This document shows positions 45,527-54,359 of a stretch of 64,000 bases of DNA, in pieces; position 1 is the stretch's first letter, and each line of letters begins with the position of its first letter. Origin of the DNA: Hyphomicrobium_A sp963812795. Its GTDB lineage: Bacteria; Pseudomonadota; Alphaproteobacteria; Rhizobiales; Hyphomicrobiaceae. A program made the translations under genes and the position numbers. The stretch lies in NCBI GenBank assembly GCA_963812795.1, contig CAWEWG010000017.1, forward strand, positions 372,001 to 436,000, given 5' to 3'. The notes beneath the pieces were generated by a model. The model was not told where the DNA came from and ran no database searches. It saw nothing but the letters and a program-made list of their open reading frames with translations.

Positions 45527-46837
45527 ATGAAAACACAGGCCATCGAGCGCGTTGTCGTCATTAATGACGATTGCATCCGCAGCGGCGGCGCCGCGAGCGT
45601 CATGCTGACATCCATTGAGCAGCTGCGCGGCCGCGCCGTGCCCACGACGCTCATCACGGGAGACAGCGGCGATAACCCAGATCTCGCCCGTTTGGGTGTT
45701 GAGTTGATCGCGCTCAAAGGTCGCCACATCCTGGAAGGCAATCGCATCGGTGCCGCTCTGCGCGGCCTATATGACCCCTCCATGGCGACCGCGGTTGGCA
45801 ACTGGATTGCAACCAGGGATACGCCGGGCACGATCTACCACCTTCACAACTGGCACAAGGTTCTCTCGCCGTCGGTCTTCGTTCCGCTCCGGAAAGTGGC
45901 GTCGCGCCTCATCATCTCGGCGCACGACTATTTCCTGACATGCCCCAATGGCGGTCACTATTTCTTCCGTCAAGGCAAGGCCTGCAACCTGTCGCCAATG
46001 GGACCTGCGTGTCTCGCGGCCTCATGCGACAAGCGCAACTACGCGCATAAGCTCTACCGGACGGCGCGCACCGCCGTGCGCCAATTTGCGTTTGGCCTGG
46101 GCAAAACTCCAGCGACTGTGCTGGTCGTCCACGATGGGATGATTCCACTGTTCGAGCTCGGCGGGATTGACCGCCGCACGATGCATGTTCTGCGTAACCC
46201 CGCCACGCCCTGGACCTCCTCGAGGGTTGCCGCCGAGCGAAATCGTCAATTTCTCTTTGTCGGGCGCCTGGAAGTGGATAAGGGCGTAATGCTTCTTGCC
46301 CGCGCCGCGCGGCGCTCGGGAGCTTCGCTACGTATCATCGGCACAGGTCCGCTCAGCCACGAGCTTAGGCGAGACTTTCCAGAGATCGAGCTGACAGGCT
46401 GGAAATCAAAACAAGAGATCGCCCAACTTTGCCGGGAGGCGCGGGCACTCATTATGCCGAGCCGTTGGCGCGAGACGTTCGGCCTCGTGGCCCTCGAGGC
46501 GGCGATGAGCGGCATCCCGATCATAGCGTCGCGCGCCGCTCTCATCACTGAGGACCTTGTCCGCTTGCAGTTCGCGGTGCCCTTCCAGTCCGATGACGAA
46601 GAGGGGCTAGCCCGAGCGATGGCAGCGCTCATGGAGGACGACGTGGGGGTGTCGCGAATGAGTAAGCGCGCCTTCGAAAATGCGCGCCTCTTGGCGCCGT
46701 CCCCGGAAACTTGGTGCAGCGAGCTGCTCTCGATCTATGAGCACAAGCTTGCCGAGGCCAATGGGCCGACGTTCGACCGGTGCGCGCCCGCGAAGCAACC
46801 TTCTGCATTCACATTGACGCATGGCATGTGGCGATAA
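45527..46837 (+). CDS. Glycosyltransferase family 4
   Basis: 436 residues from ATG 45527. N-terminal half: RVVVINDDCIRSGGAASVML and TIYHLHNWHKVLSPSVFVPL, then IISAHDYFLTCPNGGHYFF with several cysteines (CNLSPMGPACLAASC) that could bind metal. C-terminal half: FLFVGRLEVDKGVMLLARAA, IIGTGPLSHELR and the nucleotide-sugar site RETFGLVALEAAMSGIPIIA. A retaining GT-B enzyme adding one sugar of the repeat unit. The stop overlaps the phosphatase start by 17 bp. Confidence 0.9.
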   Translation: MKTQAIERVVVINDDCIRSGGAASVMLTSIEQLRGRAVPTTLITGDSGDNPDLARLGVELIALKGRHILEGNRIGAALRGLYDPSMATAVGNWIATRDTPGTIYHLHNWHKVLSPSVFVPLRKVASRLIISAHDYFLTCPNGGHYFFRQGKACNLSPMGPACLAASCDKRNYAHKLYRTARTAVRQFAFGLGKTPATVLVVHDGMIPLFELGGIDRRTMHVLRNPATPWTSSRVAAERNRQFLFVGRLEVDKGVMLLARAARRSGASLRIIGTGPLSHELRRDFPEIELTGWKSKQEIAQLCREARALIMPSRWRETFGLVALEAAMSGIPIIASRAALITEDLVRLQFAVPFQSDDEEGLARAMAALMEDDVGVSRMSKRAFENARLLAPSPETWCSELLSIYEHKLAEANGPTFDRCAPAKQPSAFTLTHGMWR

Positions 46838-47678
46838 CGTGGACTGGAATGCCGCCATGTTGGCTCAGAGAGGCAATCACAAACGGACCTCAAAACCATC
46901 TTCTTCCGTTGTGGTGGCCGGACACGTCGACGGCAACCTGATAGCGCGAACTGAAGGCGCGTCTGGCGTGGCACCGGCGCGCCAAGCAATCTCCGCTCGA
47001 TTGTCCTCCTTCCATTGGCGTCACGCCCCGGAGATACGTGTCATTGGCGCCCTGCTGTTCTTGTCCTTGCTGTTTCTTGGCGTGCTCATAGTTGGCAGCG
47101 GTGCGTTGACGGGGGACGCAATAGTCTACGACTGGGCGATCGTGCTAGCCTTGCGCAATCCTCTCAACATAACAGATCCCCTCGGACCGGATTGGTTCGA
47201 ATCCATCACCGTCGACCTGGGCTACCTCGGCAGCGTGACGGTAGTGGGCGCGATCACACTGGCAGCCATGGGATACTTTCTGTTGGTTCGCAGGCGCGAC
47301 CTCGCCATTCTCGTGTTCGCGGCAGTTAGTGGCACGGCCATCGTGACCACGTTGCTCAAGCTCGCGGTCGCCCGTCCTGGTATCAATCTGGCGATGATGA
47401 GGTTTGAGACCTCCACATTCAGCTTCCCCAGCGGCCACGCAGCTTTGTCCGCTGCCATCTACCTCACCCTGGCGGCACTCATTGCGCGAGCCCAATCTCA
47501 GCAACTCGTGAAGTACTATATCTTGGGCCTGGCCTGCGCGTTGACGCTCATCATCGGCGCCAGCCGCGTCTTCAACACCGTGCATTTTCCGACCGATGTA
47601 TTGGCTGGCTGGTCTGTTGGGGCGGCGTGGACGCTCGTCTGCCTCTTCGCCATTTCAATGCGCTCCGCCGGGCGCTAG
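46821..47678 (+). CDS. PAP2-superfamily membrane phosphatase
   Basis: 285 residues, possibly from ATG 46857. About six helices. Acid-phosphatase motifs: KLAVARPGINL (K-X6-RP), FSFPSGHAALSAA (PSGH) and SRVFNTVHFPTDVLAGW (SR-X5-H-X3-D), all three complete. The active site faces the periplasm in this family. The likely role is dephosphorylating undecaprenyl pyrophosphate or another lipid phosphate released when the exopolysaccharide is polymerised. The last codons overlap the convergent polymerase-like gene by 4 bp. Confidence 0.9.
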   Translation: MACGDNVDWNAAMLAQRGNHKRTSKPSSSVVVAGHVDGNLIARTEGASGVAPARQAISARLSSFHWRHAPEIRVIGALLFLSLLFLGVLIVGSGALTGDAIVYDWAIVLALRNPLNITDPLGPDWFESITVDLGYLGSVTVVGAITLAAMGYFLLVRRRDLAILVFAAVSGTAIVTTLLKLAVARPGINLAMMRFETSTFSFPSGHAALSAAIYLTLAALIARAQSQQLVKYYILGLACALTLIIGASRVFNTVHFPTDVLAGWSVGAAWTLVCLFAISMRSAGR

Positions 47679-49093
47679 GCCGGCCGCGGAGCCGCCATCA
47701 TCATGATCGGCGCCGCGTTGCGCGCGTGAGCGGTGACACTGCTGGCGACAGCCAGCGCAATGAAGAACACCAGCCCCGGATCGGCAGCCCCTCCGCCGAT
47801 TGATTGAGCCAAAAGGGAGCCTAGGGCGGCGGCCCTGACACTCAGTACGGTGGCCCGGGTTTCGGAACTCAAGCGTGCTGCGTGTCGCTTGGAGCGGATG
47901 ATCTCCCAAGTCAGCAGCCCGATCATCGTCGAACCAATCACGCCGAACTGAGAGATAACAGATATGATCCAACTCGAGGCGCGCGAGCTGCCGAGACCTA
48001 TTCCAAGTCCCATTGTCTCGTAGACCGACACCAGGCTCTGGTAGTTCCAATAGGCGCGCTCGTAGCCTGAAGCGGATGAGGCCTTATTGAAGATCATCGC
48101 ATCGAACAGGCCCCACAGCGGCGCGAGGGTTCGCGCGCTATAAGCCTCGACGCCGATCGTGACGGCTAGTACCCCGATACCAACGCACACAAAGCCGATC
48201 TCGCCGGCCTGCAGGCGGTCCTGCAGTAGGGAGCGTGCCAGGGAGACGCCGAAGACCACGGCGATGATCACGCCGGCGATGTACGCCGTGGTCGATGTGC
48301 AGAGCGTAAGAAGAATGATGAGCAGCACTGTAAGAGACAGCGCGAATTTGCTCCGCGTCTGCCTCCAATATGTGAACGTGAACGCCAGCAGCAGGATCGT
48401 CGCAGAACCAAATGCCGAGGCCTCCGAATACGTGCCGGCAATCCTCCAAAACCCACCTACGTCCACGATCGTCGCCATGGCGTAGGAAGCGGTCCTGATC
48501 GGGAAGAGGACGTCTTCTATGCCGGCGAACTTACCGAAAAGGTCGAGGAAGCCGGCCGCCACATGCAAAGTCGCCCAAACGAAAAAACCCTGCCTGATTG
48601 CCTTAAGCGTGTTCGGCCGCAGCAATACAATGCTGAGGGCAAAGAATGCCAGCGCGCCAAACACGAAGTACAGGGTCTGCGTTACGTTGCCCGAGACGGG
48701 CTCCAGGGTCGTTTCGACAATGCCAGCCGATATCACCCCAAGGCGCTGCGGAACGAAGACCGTCGCCTCTCCCGCAAACAGCCTTGGCAGTAACGTAGCA
48801 CCTGCGACGGTGTAGATGCTGAGGAGCAAGACCACCCAAGCGATCGGTTGCTGCACGAATACGCGTTGCAGATCGCCCGGCCAATTGCGCCGCAGTACGA
48901 TCGATCCAAGGAGGATCATAAGCAGTGCGACGAATACCATCGGCGACGAGCCGCCCAGGGCTGGCAGGGTCACGATGGCGGTCGACCCGAACGCCAGCGA
49001 GGCGATTAGAGCGACAATGGTCGGCATCTCAAAAAAACGCGCCACGCCGAAGATAGCGCAACAGACCAGGATGCCGGCGAATGACGGTTCCAT
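47675..49093 (-). CDS. O-antigen ligase / Wzy-type exopolysaccharide polymerase
   Basis: 472 residues with about 11 hydrophobic helices. A long periplasmic loop near the middle contains GGFWRIAGTYSEASAFGSAT, a segment typical of Wzy/ExoQ-type proteins, and a later loop reads KASSASGYERAYWNYQSLVS. Wzy and WaaL families share this topology and are hard to tell apart; the locus makes a Wzy polymerase of repeat units more likely. It is the last gene of a minus-strand string, downstream of the deacetylase gene. Confidence 0.78.
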   Translation of the reverse strand: MEPSFAGILVCCAIFGVARFFEMPTIVALIASLAFGSTAIVTLPALGGSSPMVFVALLMILLGSIVLRRNWPGDLQRVFVQQPIAWVVLLLSIYTVAGATLLPRLFAGEATVFVPQRLGVISAGIVETTLEPVSGNVTQTLYFVFGALAFFALSIVLLRPNTLKAIRQGFFVWATLHVAAGFLDLFGKFAGIEDVLFPIRTASYAMATIVDVGGFWRIAGTYSEASAFGSATILLLAFTFTYWRQTRSKFALSLTVLLIILLTLCTSTTAYIAGVIIAVVFGVSLARSLLQDRLQAGEIGFVCVGIGVLAVTIGVEAYSARTLAPLWGLFDAMIFNKASSASGYERAYWNYQSLVSVYETMGLGIGLGSSRASSWIISVISQFGVIGSTMIGLLTWEIIRSKRHAARLSSETRATVLSVRAAALGSLLAQSIGGGAADPGLVFFIALAVASSVTAHARNAAPIMMMAAPRPA

Positions 49094-49144
49094 CAGGTCA
49101 TCGTTTCTCTGGCAAATCTGCTCGCAACGCCGAATTGCGGATTC

Positions 49145-49900
49145 TCACACCTTGAGTTTCGGTCTCGTCTGGCGTCGCAACAAGGATGAAAAAGTATGTA
49201 GAGCGGCAGATTTAGGTGTCTCCCTAGTACTTTGGACGTAGGAGCTGCCCAATCCCAGAAGCGCTTTCGACATCACAAAGGCCTCTGCAGCACGCTCCGG
49301 CGCCCTGCTCTCCATGCCTCTCAAGCGCGCCAGCGCGCGGAATGTCTCCGGATCGAACCAGTCTTTCGACCGCTGCGTGGCGAAGTGCTCGTTCAGCAGC
49401 TCTATTTTGCGCTCCAGCGTCGCCTGCCTCAGCGGCTGGTAAAGGTTCGGCCGGCCGAGGTCTCCGTCCCACTTCGGTATCTCGTACTCGAGGATGAGGT
49501 GGTCGCGGAACGAGTTCCAGGTCAGTTGTGCGACTTGGCGATGGTCCTGGTGGGAGTCGTCGCGGCGATGCGTAAGGATGACGTCGGGCGCTGCGCCCCG
49601 CTTGAGCTCCTCGAAGCAGTCTTTGAGCTCTGGCTGAAAGGGGAAGTAGCCGTCGCGGAACTCGAAGAGTGAAATCTCGCGGTGTGCTGCACCCTGTAGG
49701 AAGTTGTCGGCCGACTTTGCGGCTTCCTCTGCACGCGCCCCCGGCGCGCTGAACACGACCCAACGCACATCTAGAGCAATGCCATTCTCGATCCAGTTGA
49801 GGATCGTACCTCCGGCACCGATCTCGATGTCATCCGAATGCGCCCCAAGGCACAAGACCCGCAGGGATGCACCGGTTCTGGCTAGGCTCAGTTCAAGCAT
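49145..49900 (-). CDS. PIG-L / LmbE-type N-deacetylase
   Basis: 251 residues. The zinc site is at VLCLGAHSDDIEIGAGGTIL (His21, Asp24; most members have AHPDD, here AHSDD) and HRRDDSHQDHRQVAQ. Such enzymes remove N-acetyl groups from GlcNAc-containing lipids or sugar nucleotides. It lies 4 bp after the cytidylyltransferase gene, so it probably acts on the same nucleotide-sugar or repeat-unit intermediate. The C-terminal 50 residues are variable. Confidence 0.87.
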   Translation of the reverse strand: MLELSLARTGASLRVLCLGAHSDDIEIGAGGTILNWIENGIALDVRWVVFSAPGARAEEAAKSADNFLQGAAHREISLFEFRDGYFPFQPELKDCFEELKRGAAPDVILTHRRDDSHQDHRQVAQLTWNSFRDHLILEYEIPKWDGDLGRPNLYQPLRQATLERKIELLNEHFATQRSKDWFDPETFRALARLRGMESRAPERAAEAFVMSKALLGLGSSYVQSTRETPKSAALHTFSSLLRRQTRPKLKV

Positions 49901-49903
49901 TGA

Positions 49904-50710
49904 TCAGATCGCCAGCGTTGCCGGCTTAAGGCTCAAGTTCTCGGCCTTGCACCAGGGCATCTCACCGCGTTCGACAAGGTCCTCCAGGATCTGCCGATCT
50001 CGTAGCGTGTCCATGGAACGCCAGAAGCTCTCGTGCCGGTAGGCCATGAGCTGGTTGTCGGCGATCAGCCGGCTGAAGGGCTCGAGTACCAGTTCCTCGC
50101 CCTCGCGCATGTAGTCGAAGATCTCCGGCCGCATGATGAAGTAGCCGCCGTTGATCCAGATGTCGGAGCGATCGGATGAATGGAAGGCGGCGACAGAGCC
50201 ATCCTCTCGCATATCCACGAGATGGTAGGTAAGCGGCGGCCGCACAGCGAGGAAGCACGCGATCTTGCCGCTCTTCTTGAACGTCTCGACCATGTGATCG
50301 AGGTTCAAATCCGCCAGCCCGTCGCTGTAATTGGCCATGAACATCGGCTCGTTCTTGACGTGATCGCGAACCGCCCAAAGGCGTTGCCCGATGTTGCGCC
50401 ACATGCCGGTATCCAGCAGGGTGACGCGCCACTCGGACTCCACTTTGCCAAGCAGCTCAACGTTCGAGCCAAAGCCCGATACCACGCAGTCGAGGTGGTG
50501 CTGCGGCTTGTAGTTGAGAAAGTACTCTTTGATGATGTTCGACTTGTATCCAAGGCACAACACGAAGTCCCGATGCCCGTACTGGCTATAGTACTGCATC
50601 AGATGCATCAGGATCGGGTAATTGCCGACCGGCACCATCGGCTTGGGAATGTTCTCGGAATACTCGCGAATGCGGGTGCCAAGACCGCCGCAAAACAGGA
50701 CGACCTTCAT
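49904..50710 (-). CDS. rfbF: Glucose-1-phosphate cytidylyltransferase
   Basis: 268 residues. It makes CDP-glucose from glucose-1-phosphate and CTP. Signature start VVLFCGGLGTRIREYSENIP and KPMVPVGNYPILMHLMQYYS, then FVLCLGYKSNIIKEYFLNY, FMANYSDGLADLNLDHMVE (metal-binding Asp) and NGGYFIMRPEIFDYM. The strong RIREYSENIPKPM string separates it from RmlA-type enzymes. It overlaps the C-methyltransferase gene by 4 bp. The usual next enzyme, CDP-glucose 4,6-dehydratase RfbG, is not visible nearby; another SDR gene may serve, or it lies elsewhere. Confidence 0.93.
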   Translation of the reverse strand: MKVVLFCGGLGTRIREYSENIPKPMVPVGNYPILMHLMQYYSQYGHRDFVLCLGYKSNIIKEYFLNYKPQHHLDCVVSGFGSNVELLGKVESEWRVTLLDTGMWRNIGQRLWAVRDHVKNEPMFMANYSDGLADLNLDHMVETFKKSGKIACFLAVRPPLTYHLVDMREDGSVAAFHSSDRSDIWINGGYFIMRPEIFDYMREGEELVLEPFSRLIADNQLMAYRHESFWRSMDTLRDRQILEDLVERGEMPWCKAENLSLKPATLAI

Positions 50711-52002
50711 GCGTCGAGCTCCTTAGGGTCGATGAGCTTCACGGTGGGTATCGGAACGATGAACTTGGCGCCCCACTCCGCCACATGCCGCATCTGCCGT
50801 ACGATCTCATGCTCCAAGTTCCATGGAAGGATGAGGATATAGTCGGGCTTTGCGGCGTCGATCGCCTCGACCGGCAGGATCGGAATGTGCATTCCAGGCG
50901 TGAACCGGCCGTGCTTGTAGGGATTGCGGTCGACCGTGAAGTCGAGGAAGTCGGGACCGATGCCGCAGTAATTGAGGAGCGTGTTGCCCTTGCCCGGCGC
51001 GCCGTACCCGCAGATCGACTTGCCGGCGTTCTTGGCGTCGATGAGAAACTGCAACAGCTCGCGCTTGGTCCTTTTCACCTTTTCGCCGAACGCCTGGTAG
51101 GCGGCGACGTCGAGTAGGCCTTCGTCCTGCTCGCGCGCGATAAGCGCGTCGACGGCGGGACGGGCCATATGCGCGGAGTTGCGGTGCGCGAGATATACCC
51201 GCAAGGATCCGCCATGCGTCGGCAATTCCTCGACGTCGATGACCTTCAAGCCATGCTTGGCAGCGAGGTGCACGATTGTGATGAGCGAGAAGTACGAGAA
51301 GTGCTCGTGGTAGATGGTGTCGAACTGGTTTCCGTCGATCAGTTTGGCGACGTGCGGAAATTCGAGCGTCACGACGCCTTGGGGCTTGAGCAGGATGGCG
51401 ATGCCCGCGACGAAGTCATTTAGGTCCGGCACCTGGGCGAGAACGTTGTTGCCGACGATGAGGTCGGCTTGGCGCCCCTCGGCGGTGAGCTCACGTGCGA
51501 GGCGTGTACCAAAGAATTCGGTGAGCGTCGGGACACCTTTGGCGACCGCGCTTTCGGCAACGTTCTCCGCCGGCTCGATGCCTAGCACCGGCACGCCCAG
51601 CGGCAGGAAGTGCTGCAAAAGGTAGCCGTCGTTGCTTGCCAGCTCGACCACGAGGCTGTCGCCGGTGAGGCCGAGCCGCGACTTGATCATCTCGCAGTAG
51701 TGCCGCGCGTGATCGACCCATGTCGTGGAGTACGATGAGAAGTAAGCGTACTCGCGGAATATGTCGCTCGGGCTGACGTACTCTTTCAGCTGCACCAAGA
51801 AGCAGTTGTCGCAGACATAAGCGTGCAGGGGAAAGAACGGCTCGACCCCGTCCAACTGATCCGCGCGCAAGAAACTCTCGCACAGCGGAGACATGCCGAG
51901 GTCGACCAAATCGTGTGAAAGCCCTTCGCCGCATAGTCGGCAAGGTCCACCAGTCGCGGGCGCAACCGCTGCGCTGGCGTTCAACTTTGTTTGGACATTC
52001 AT
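50707..52002 (-). CDS. NDP-sugar C-methyltransferase with N-terminal zinc-binding domain
   Basis: 431 residues. The N-terminal zinc knuckle has GPCRLCGEGLSHDLVDLGMS and VCDNCFLVQLKEYV (four cysteines, C-X2-C pairs). The SAM domain has VVELASNDGYLLQHFLPLGV (motif I), LEFPHVAKLIDGNQFDTIYH and EHFSYFSLI. The C-terminal domain has ICGYGAPGKGNTLLNYCGIG. This three-part layout is that of TylC3-type sugar C-methyltransferases, which make branched-chain deoxysugars from 4-keto nucleotide sugars. Coupled to rfbF, it points to a CDP-linked C-methyl sugar. Confidence 0.9.
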   Translation of the reverse strand: MNVQTKLNASAAVAPATGGPCRLCGEGLSHDLVDLGMSPLCESFLRADQLDGVEPFFPLHAYVCDNCFLVQLKEYVSPSDIFREYAYFSSYSTTWVDHARHYCEMIKSRLGLTGDSLVVELASNDGYLLQHFLPLGVPVLGIEPAENVAESAVAKGVPTLTEFFGTRLARELTAEGRQADLIVGNNVLAQVPDLNDFVAGIAILLKPQGVVTLEFPHVAKLIDGNQFDTIYHEHFSYFSLITIVHLAAKHGLKVIDVEELPTHGGSLRVYLAHRNSAHMARPAVDALIAREQDEGLLDVAAYQAFGEKVKRTKRELLQFLIDAKNAGKSICGYGAPGKGNTLLNYCGIGPDFLDFTVDRNPYKHGRFTPGMHIPILPVEAIDAAKPDYILILPWNLEHEIVRQMRHVAEWGAKFIVPIPTVKLIDPKELDA

Positions 52003-52102
52003 GTTGCTGGACCGCTTGGATTGGGTGTTTGCAATGCTCGGGGCCGTATTGCGGCGCAGAAGTATGTCGTCTCAAATTACGCAACTGCGCACACGGCAGG
52101 TA

Positions 52103-52120
52103 CGGCGCCATTCGAGGTAT
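52103..52120 (-). promoter_or_regulatory. Exopolysaccharide-locus dyad upstream of the C-methyltransferase gene
   Basis: Minus-strand reading ATACCTC-GAAT-GGCGCCG, 101 bp before the start at 52002. It lies between that gene and the end of the aminotransferase gene (52209), so the methyltransferase/rfbF/deacetylase string probably has its own promoter. Confidence 0.5.
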
Positions 52121-52208
52121 TTATTAACATCGGACCTACGCCTTTCCTGGGGAGGGGGTAGTGGGCCAACACTGGGACCGCGCTTTTGCCCGCCCGCTCC
52201 GGCTGGCA

Positions 52209-53548
52209 TCACTCCGCTGCAGCGACATTGTAGCTGCGCATGACCGGCTGCGACGGCGCCCCGATGAGGAAGCGATCGATGCTTCCGTCGAGAGCCTTGG
52301 CGTAAACAGCCAGCGCCGCATCGATTGCCTCGAGTGTGCGCTCGATGTCCTCATCGGAGTGCGAGTAGGAGACGACCAGCGATGGCATGAGTACGCCGCG
52401 TCTGATTGTCTCCTGCAGGAACAGGGTGCGCATCGCCTGAGAAGGACGTCCTTCACGATCGCGCGTGGCGAAGAGGAGGCAGGTCGGCCGCCCCAGGAAC
52501 TCCACGTAGTTCTCCAGTCCATGCGCTCGAACCAGAGCCGAGCCCTGTTGGCGCAGGCGTTCACCCTGCCGAATGAGGTGCTCGATGACGGGCTCATTCT
52601 TGTAGGTGCGCATGGTGGCGATCGCCGCCGCGAGAGCGTGCGTCTCTGCACCGTGCGTGGTCGAAAGCAGAAAGACGCGGGGCCGATCGAAATGACCGAG
52701 ACCGCCGAGGCGCATGAACTCTCTACGCCCGGCCAATGCAGATACTGAGAAGCCATTTCCAAGCGCCTTGCCGAATGTCGACAGGTCGGGGACGACGCCG
52801 TAAGCTTGCTGAGCGCCGCCTACCGCCCAGCGGAAACCAGTAACCATCTCATCGAGAATGAATAGCGCGCCCTTGGCGTGACAAAGCTCCCGCAGCTCGT
52901 GCAAGAATCCGGGGGTGGGTTCATCAACGCGCGCTGCCTCGAGGACCACCGCCGCAATGCGTCCAGGGTGTTTGTCGAATAGCGCGCGAACCGACTGAAG
53001 ATCGTTGTACTTGAAGGTAGCCGTCAGAGCCTTGATTTGCTCGGGGACGCCGGCGTTCATGACGGTCGTTCCGATAAACCAGTCATCGCTCGAGAAGAAC
53101 GGGTGATCGCCGCAGATCGCGATCATGTCGCGGCCCGTATAGGCGCGAGCCAGTTTCACAGCTGCCGATGTCGCCTCCGAACCGGACTTGCAGAACTTCA
53201 CCATCTCGGCGCCCCCGATAAGATCGAGGAAAGTCTCGGCGCACTCGACCTCTATCGACGCTGGGCGCGTGAAATTGCAGCCCCGGCTCATTTCGGACCG
53301 CGCCGCCTCAACAACCGGCCCGAACGCATGCCCTAGGCCTACAGCGCGATTGCCCATGCCGTATTCAATGTACTCGTTGCCGTCGATGTCCCAGACGTGG
53401 GAGCCGAAGCCGCGGGCGATGAACGGGGGGCGACCTGCGGATACTGATCGTCGCCCTTCGCGTAGGTATGGCATCCGCCGGGGATGAGTTCGTGGGCACG
53501 CTTCTGAAGACGCCGAGAAGCGCTCATGTCGCTGCTACGAATGCTCAC
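52209..53548 (-). CDS. Class III aminotransferase, glutamate-1-semialdehyde-aminotransferase-like (frameshifted)
   Basis: The GTG start at 53548 has GGAGG six bases upstream and opens SIRSSDMSASRRLQKRAHEL, IPGGCHTYAKGDDQYPQVAP. A shift near 53425 leads to the main frame: IARGFGSHVWDIDGNEYIEY, GVVPDLSTFGKALGNGFSVS with the PLP lysine in FGKALG and ILDEMVTGFRWAVGGAQQ with the cofactor aspartate. The full protein would be about 445 residues. Such class III enzymes in surface-polysaccharide clusters transfer amino groups to keto-sugars or other carbonyls. ATG 53527 is an alternative start. Its gene lies between the methyltransferase and RmlC-like genes. Confidence 0.87.
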
Positions 53549-53644
53549 CTCGCACCTCCTCGCTAAGGGCCTAAGGCTCGCATTCCTGCATTGCAGCATC
53601 CAGGATGCCGCTCGGACGATGCGGCGCCGCAATGCTGCGTAGCT

Positions 53645-53662
53645 CTACGCCTTTTGGCGTAG
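53645..53662 (+). promoter_or_regulatory. Best copy of the exopolysaccharide-locus dyad
   Basis: CTACGCC-TTTT-GGCGTAG: two perfect 7-bp inverted arms around a 4-bp spacer. It lies 97 bp before the aminotransferase start (minus, 53548) and 146 bp before the RmlC-like start (plus, 53808). Confidence 0.6.
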
Positions 53663-53807
53663 CTGCCTTTGTCGCCGTCGACAGAGAATCGCACCGATGC
53701 TTGGCCGCCGGATCGCCCTGGCGTTCTCATCCACCCGATGGCGGTACTGCGCAGCGCGCCTAGCCCGGCTAAAGTTCTTTGATCGACATCTTGCCGGCCG
53801 GAACCTC

Positions 53808-54359
53808 ATGCGCTTCCTCGAGACGAAGTTTTGCGACGCCTGGCTCATTGAGCCGGAACGTGTCCACGATGATCGTGGATACTTTGCCCGCACCTTCTGC
53901 AACCGCGAGCTCAAGCAGCGCGGGCTTGAGACGGCATTCGTTCAACACAGCCGTTCGCTGTCGGCCAAAGCAGGAACGCTGCGCGGTATGCACTACCAAT
54001 TGCCGCCGCACGCCGAGGTCAAGCTCGTGAGCTGCTATTCGGGCGCCATATGGGACGTCATCGTTGACTTGCGGCGGGCGTCGAGAACATACCGCGAGTG
54101 GCAAGCATTCGAGCTGTCCGCAGAGAACGGGCGCCAACTCTACATCCCGGCCGGCTTCGCGCACGGATTTCAAGCGCTCAGCAACGATGCGGGCGTCAAC
54201 TATCTTATATCGTCGTATTACGAGCCGACGGCCTCGACGGGCATCCCCTACGACGATCCAGCCGTTGGCATCGAGTGGCCTCTTCCCGTTACGGCCATCT
54301 CGGAACGCGACTTGTCGTGGGCGCCGTTGGCTAGTCGCGAGCCGGCTCCCGTTCCCTGA
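53808..54359 (+). CDS. dTDP-4-dehydrorhamnose 3,5-epimerase family (RmlC/RfbC-like)
   Basis: 183 residues from ATG 53808. Cupin fold: RFLETKFCDAWLIEPERVHD, DRGYFARTFCNRELKQRGLE, FVQHSRSLSAKAGTLRGMHY with the R-G-x-HYQ motif containing the catalytic histidine, then VDLRRASRTYREWQAFELSA and YIPAGFAHGFQALS. It would epimerise a 4-keto nucleotide sugar at C3/C5, consistent with a deoxysugar pathway; whether it uses dTDP or CDP sugars cannot be read. The last 29 bp overlap the convergent DUF4910 gene. Confidence 0.9.
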   Translation: MRFLETKFCDAWLIEPERVHDDRGYFARTFCNRELKQRGLETAFVQHSRSLSAKAGTLRGMHYQLPPHAEVKLVSCYSGAIWDVIVDLRRASRTYREWQAFELSAENGRQLYIPAGFAHGFQALSNDAGVNYLISSYYEPTASTGIPYDDPAVGIEWPLPVTAISERDLSWAPLASREPAPVP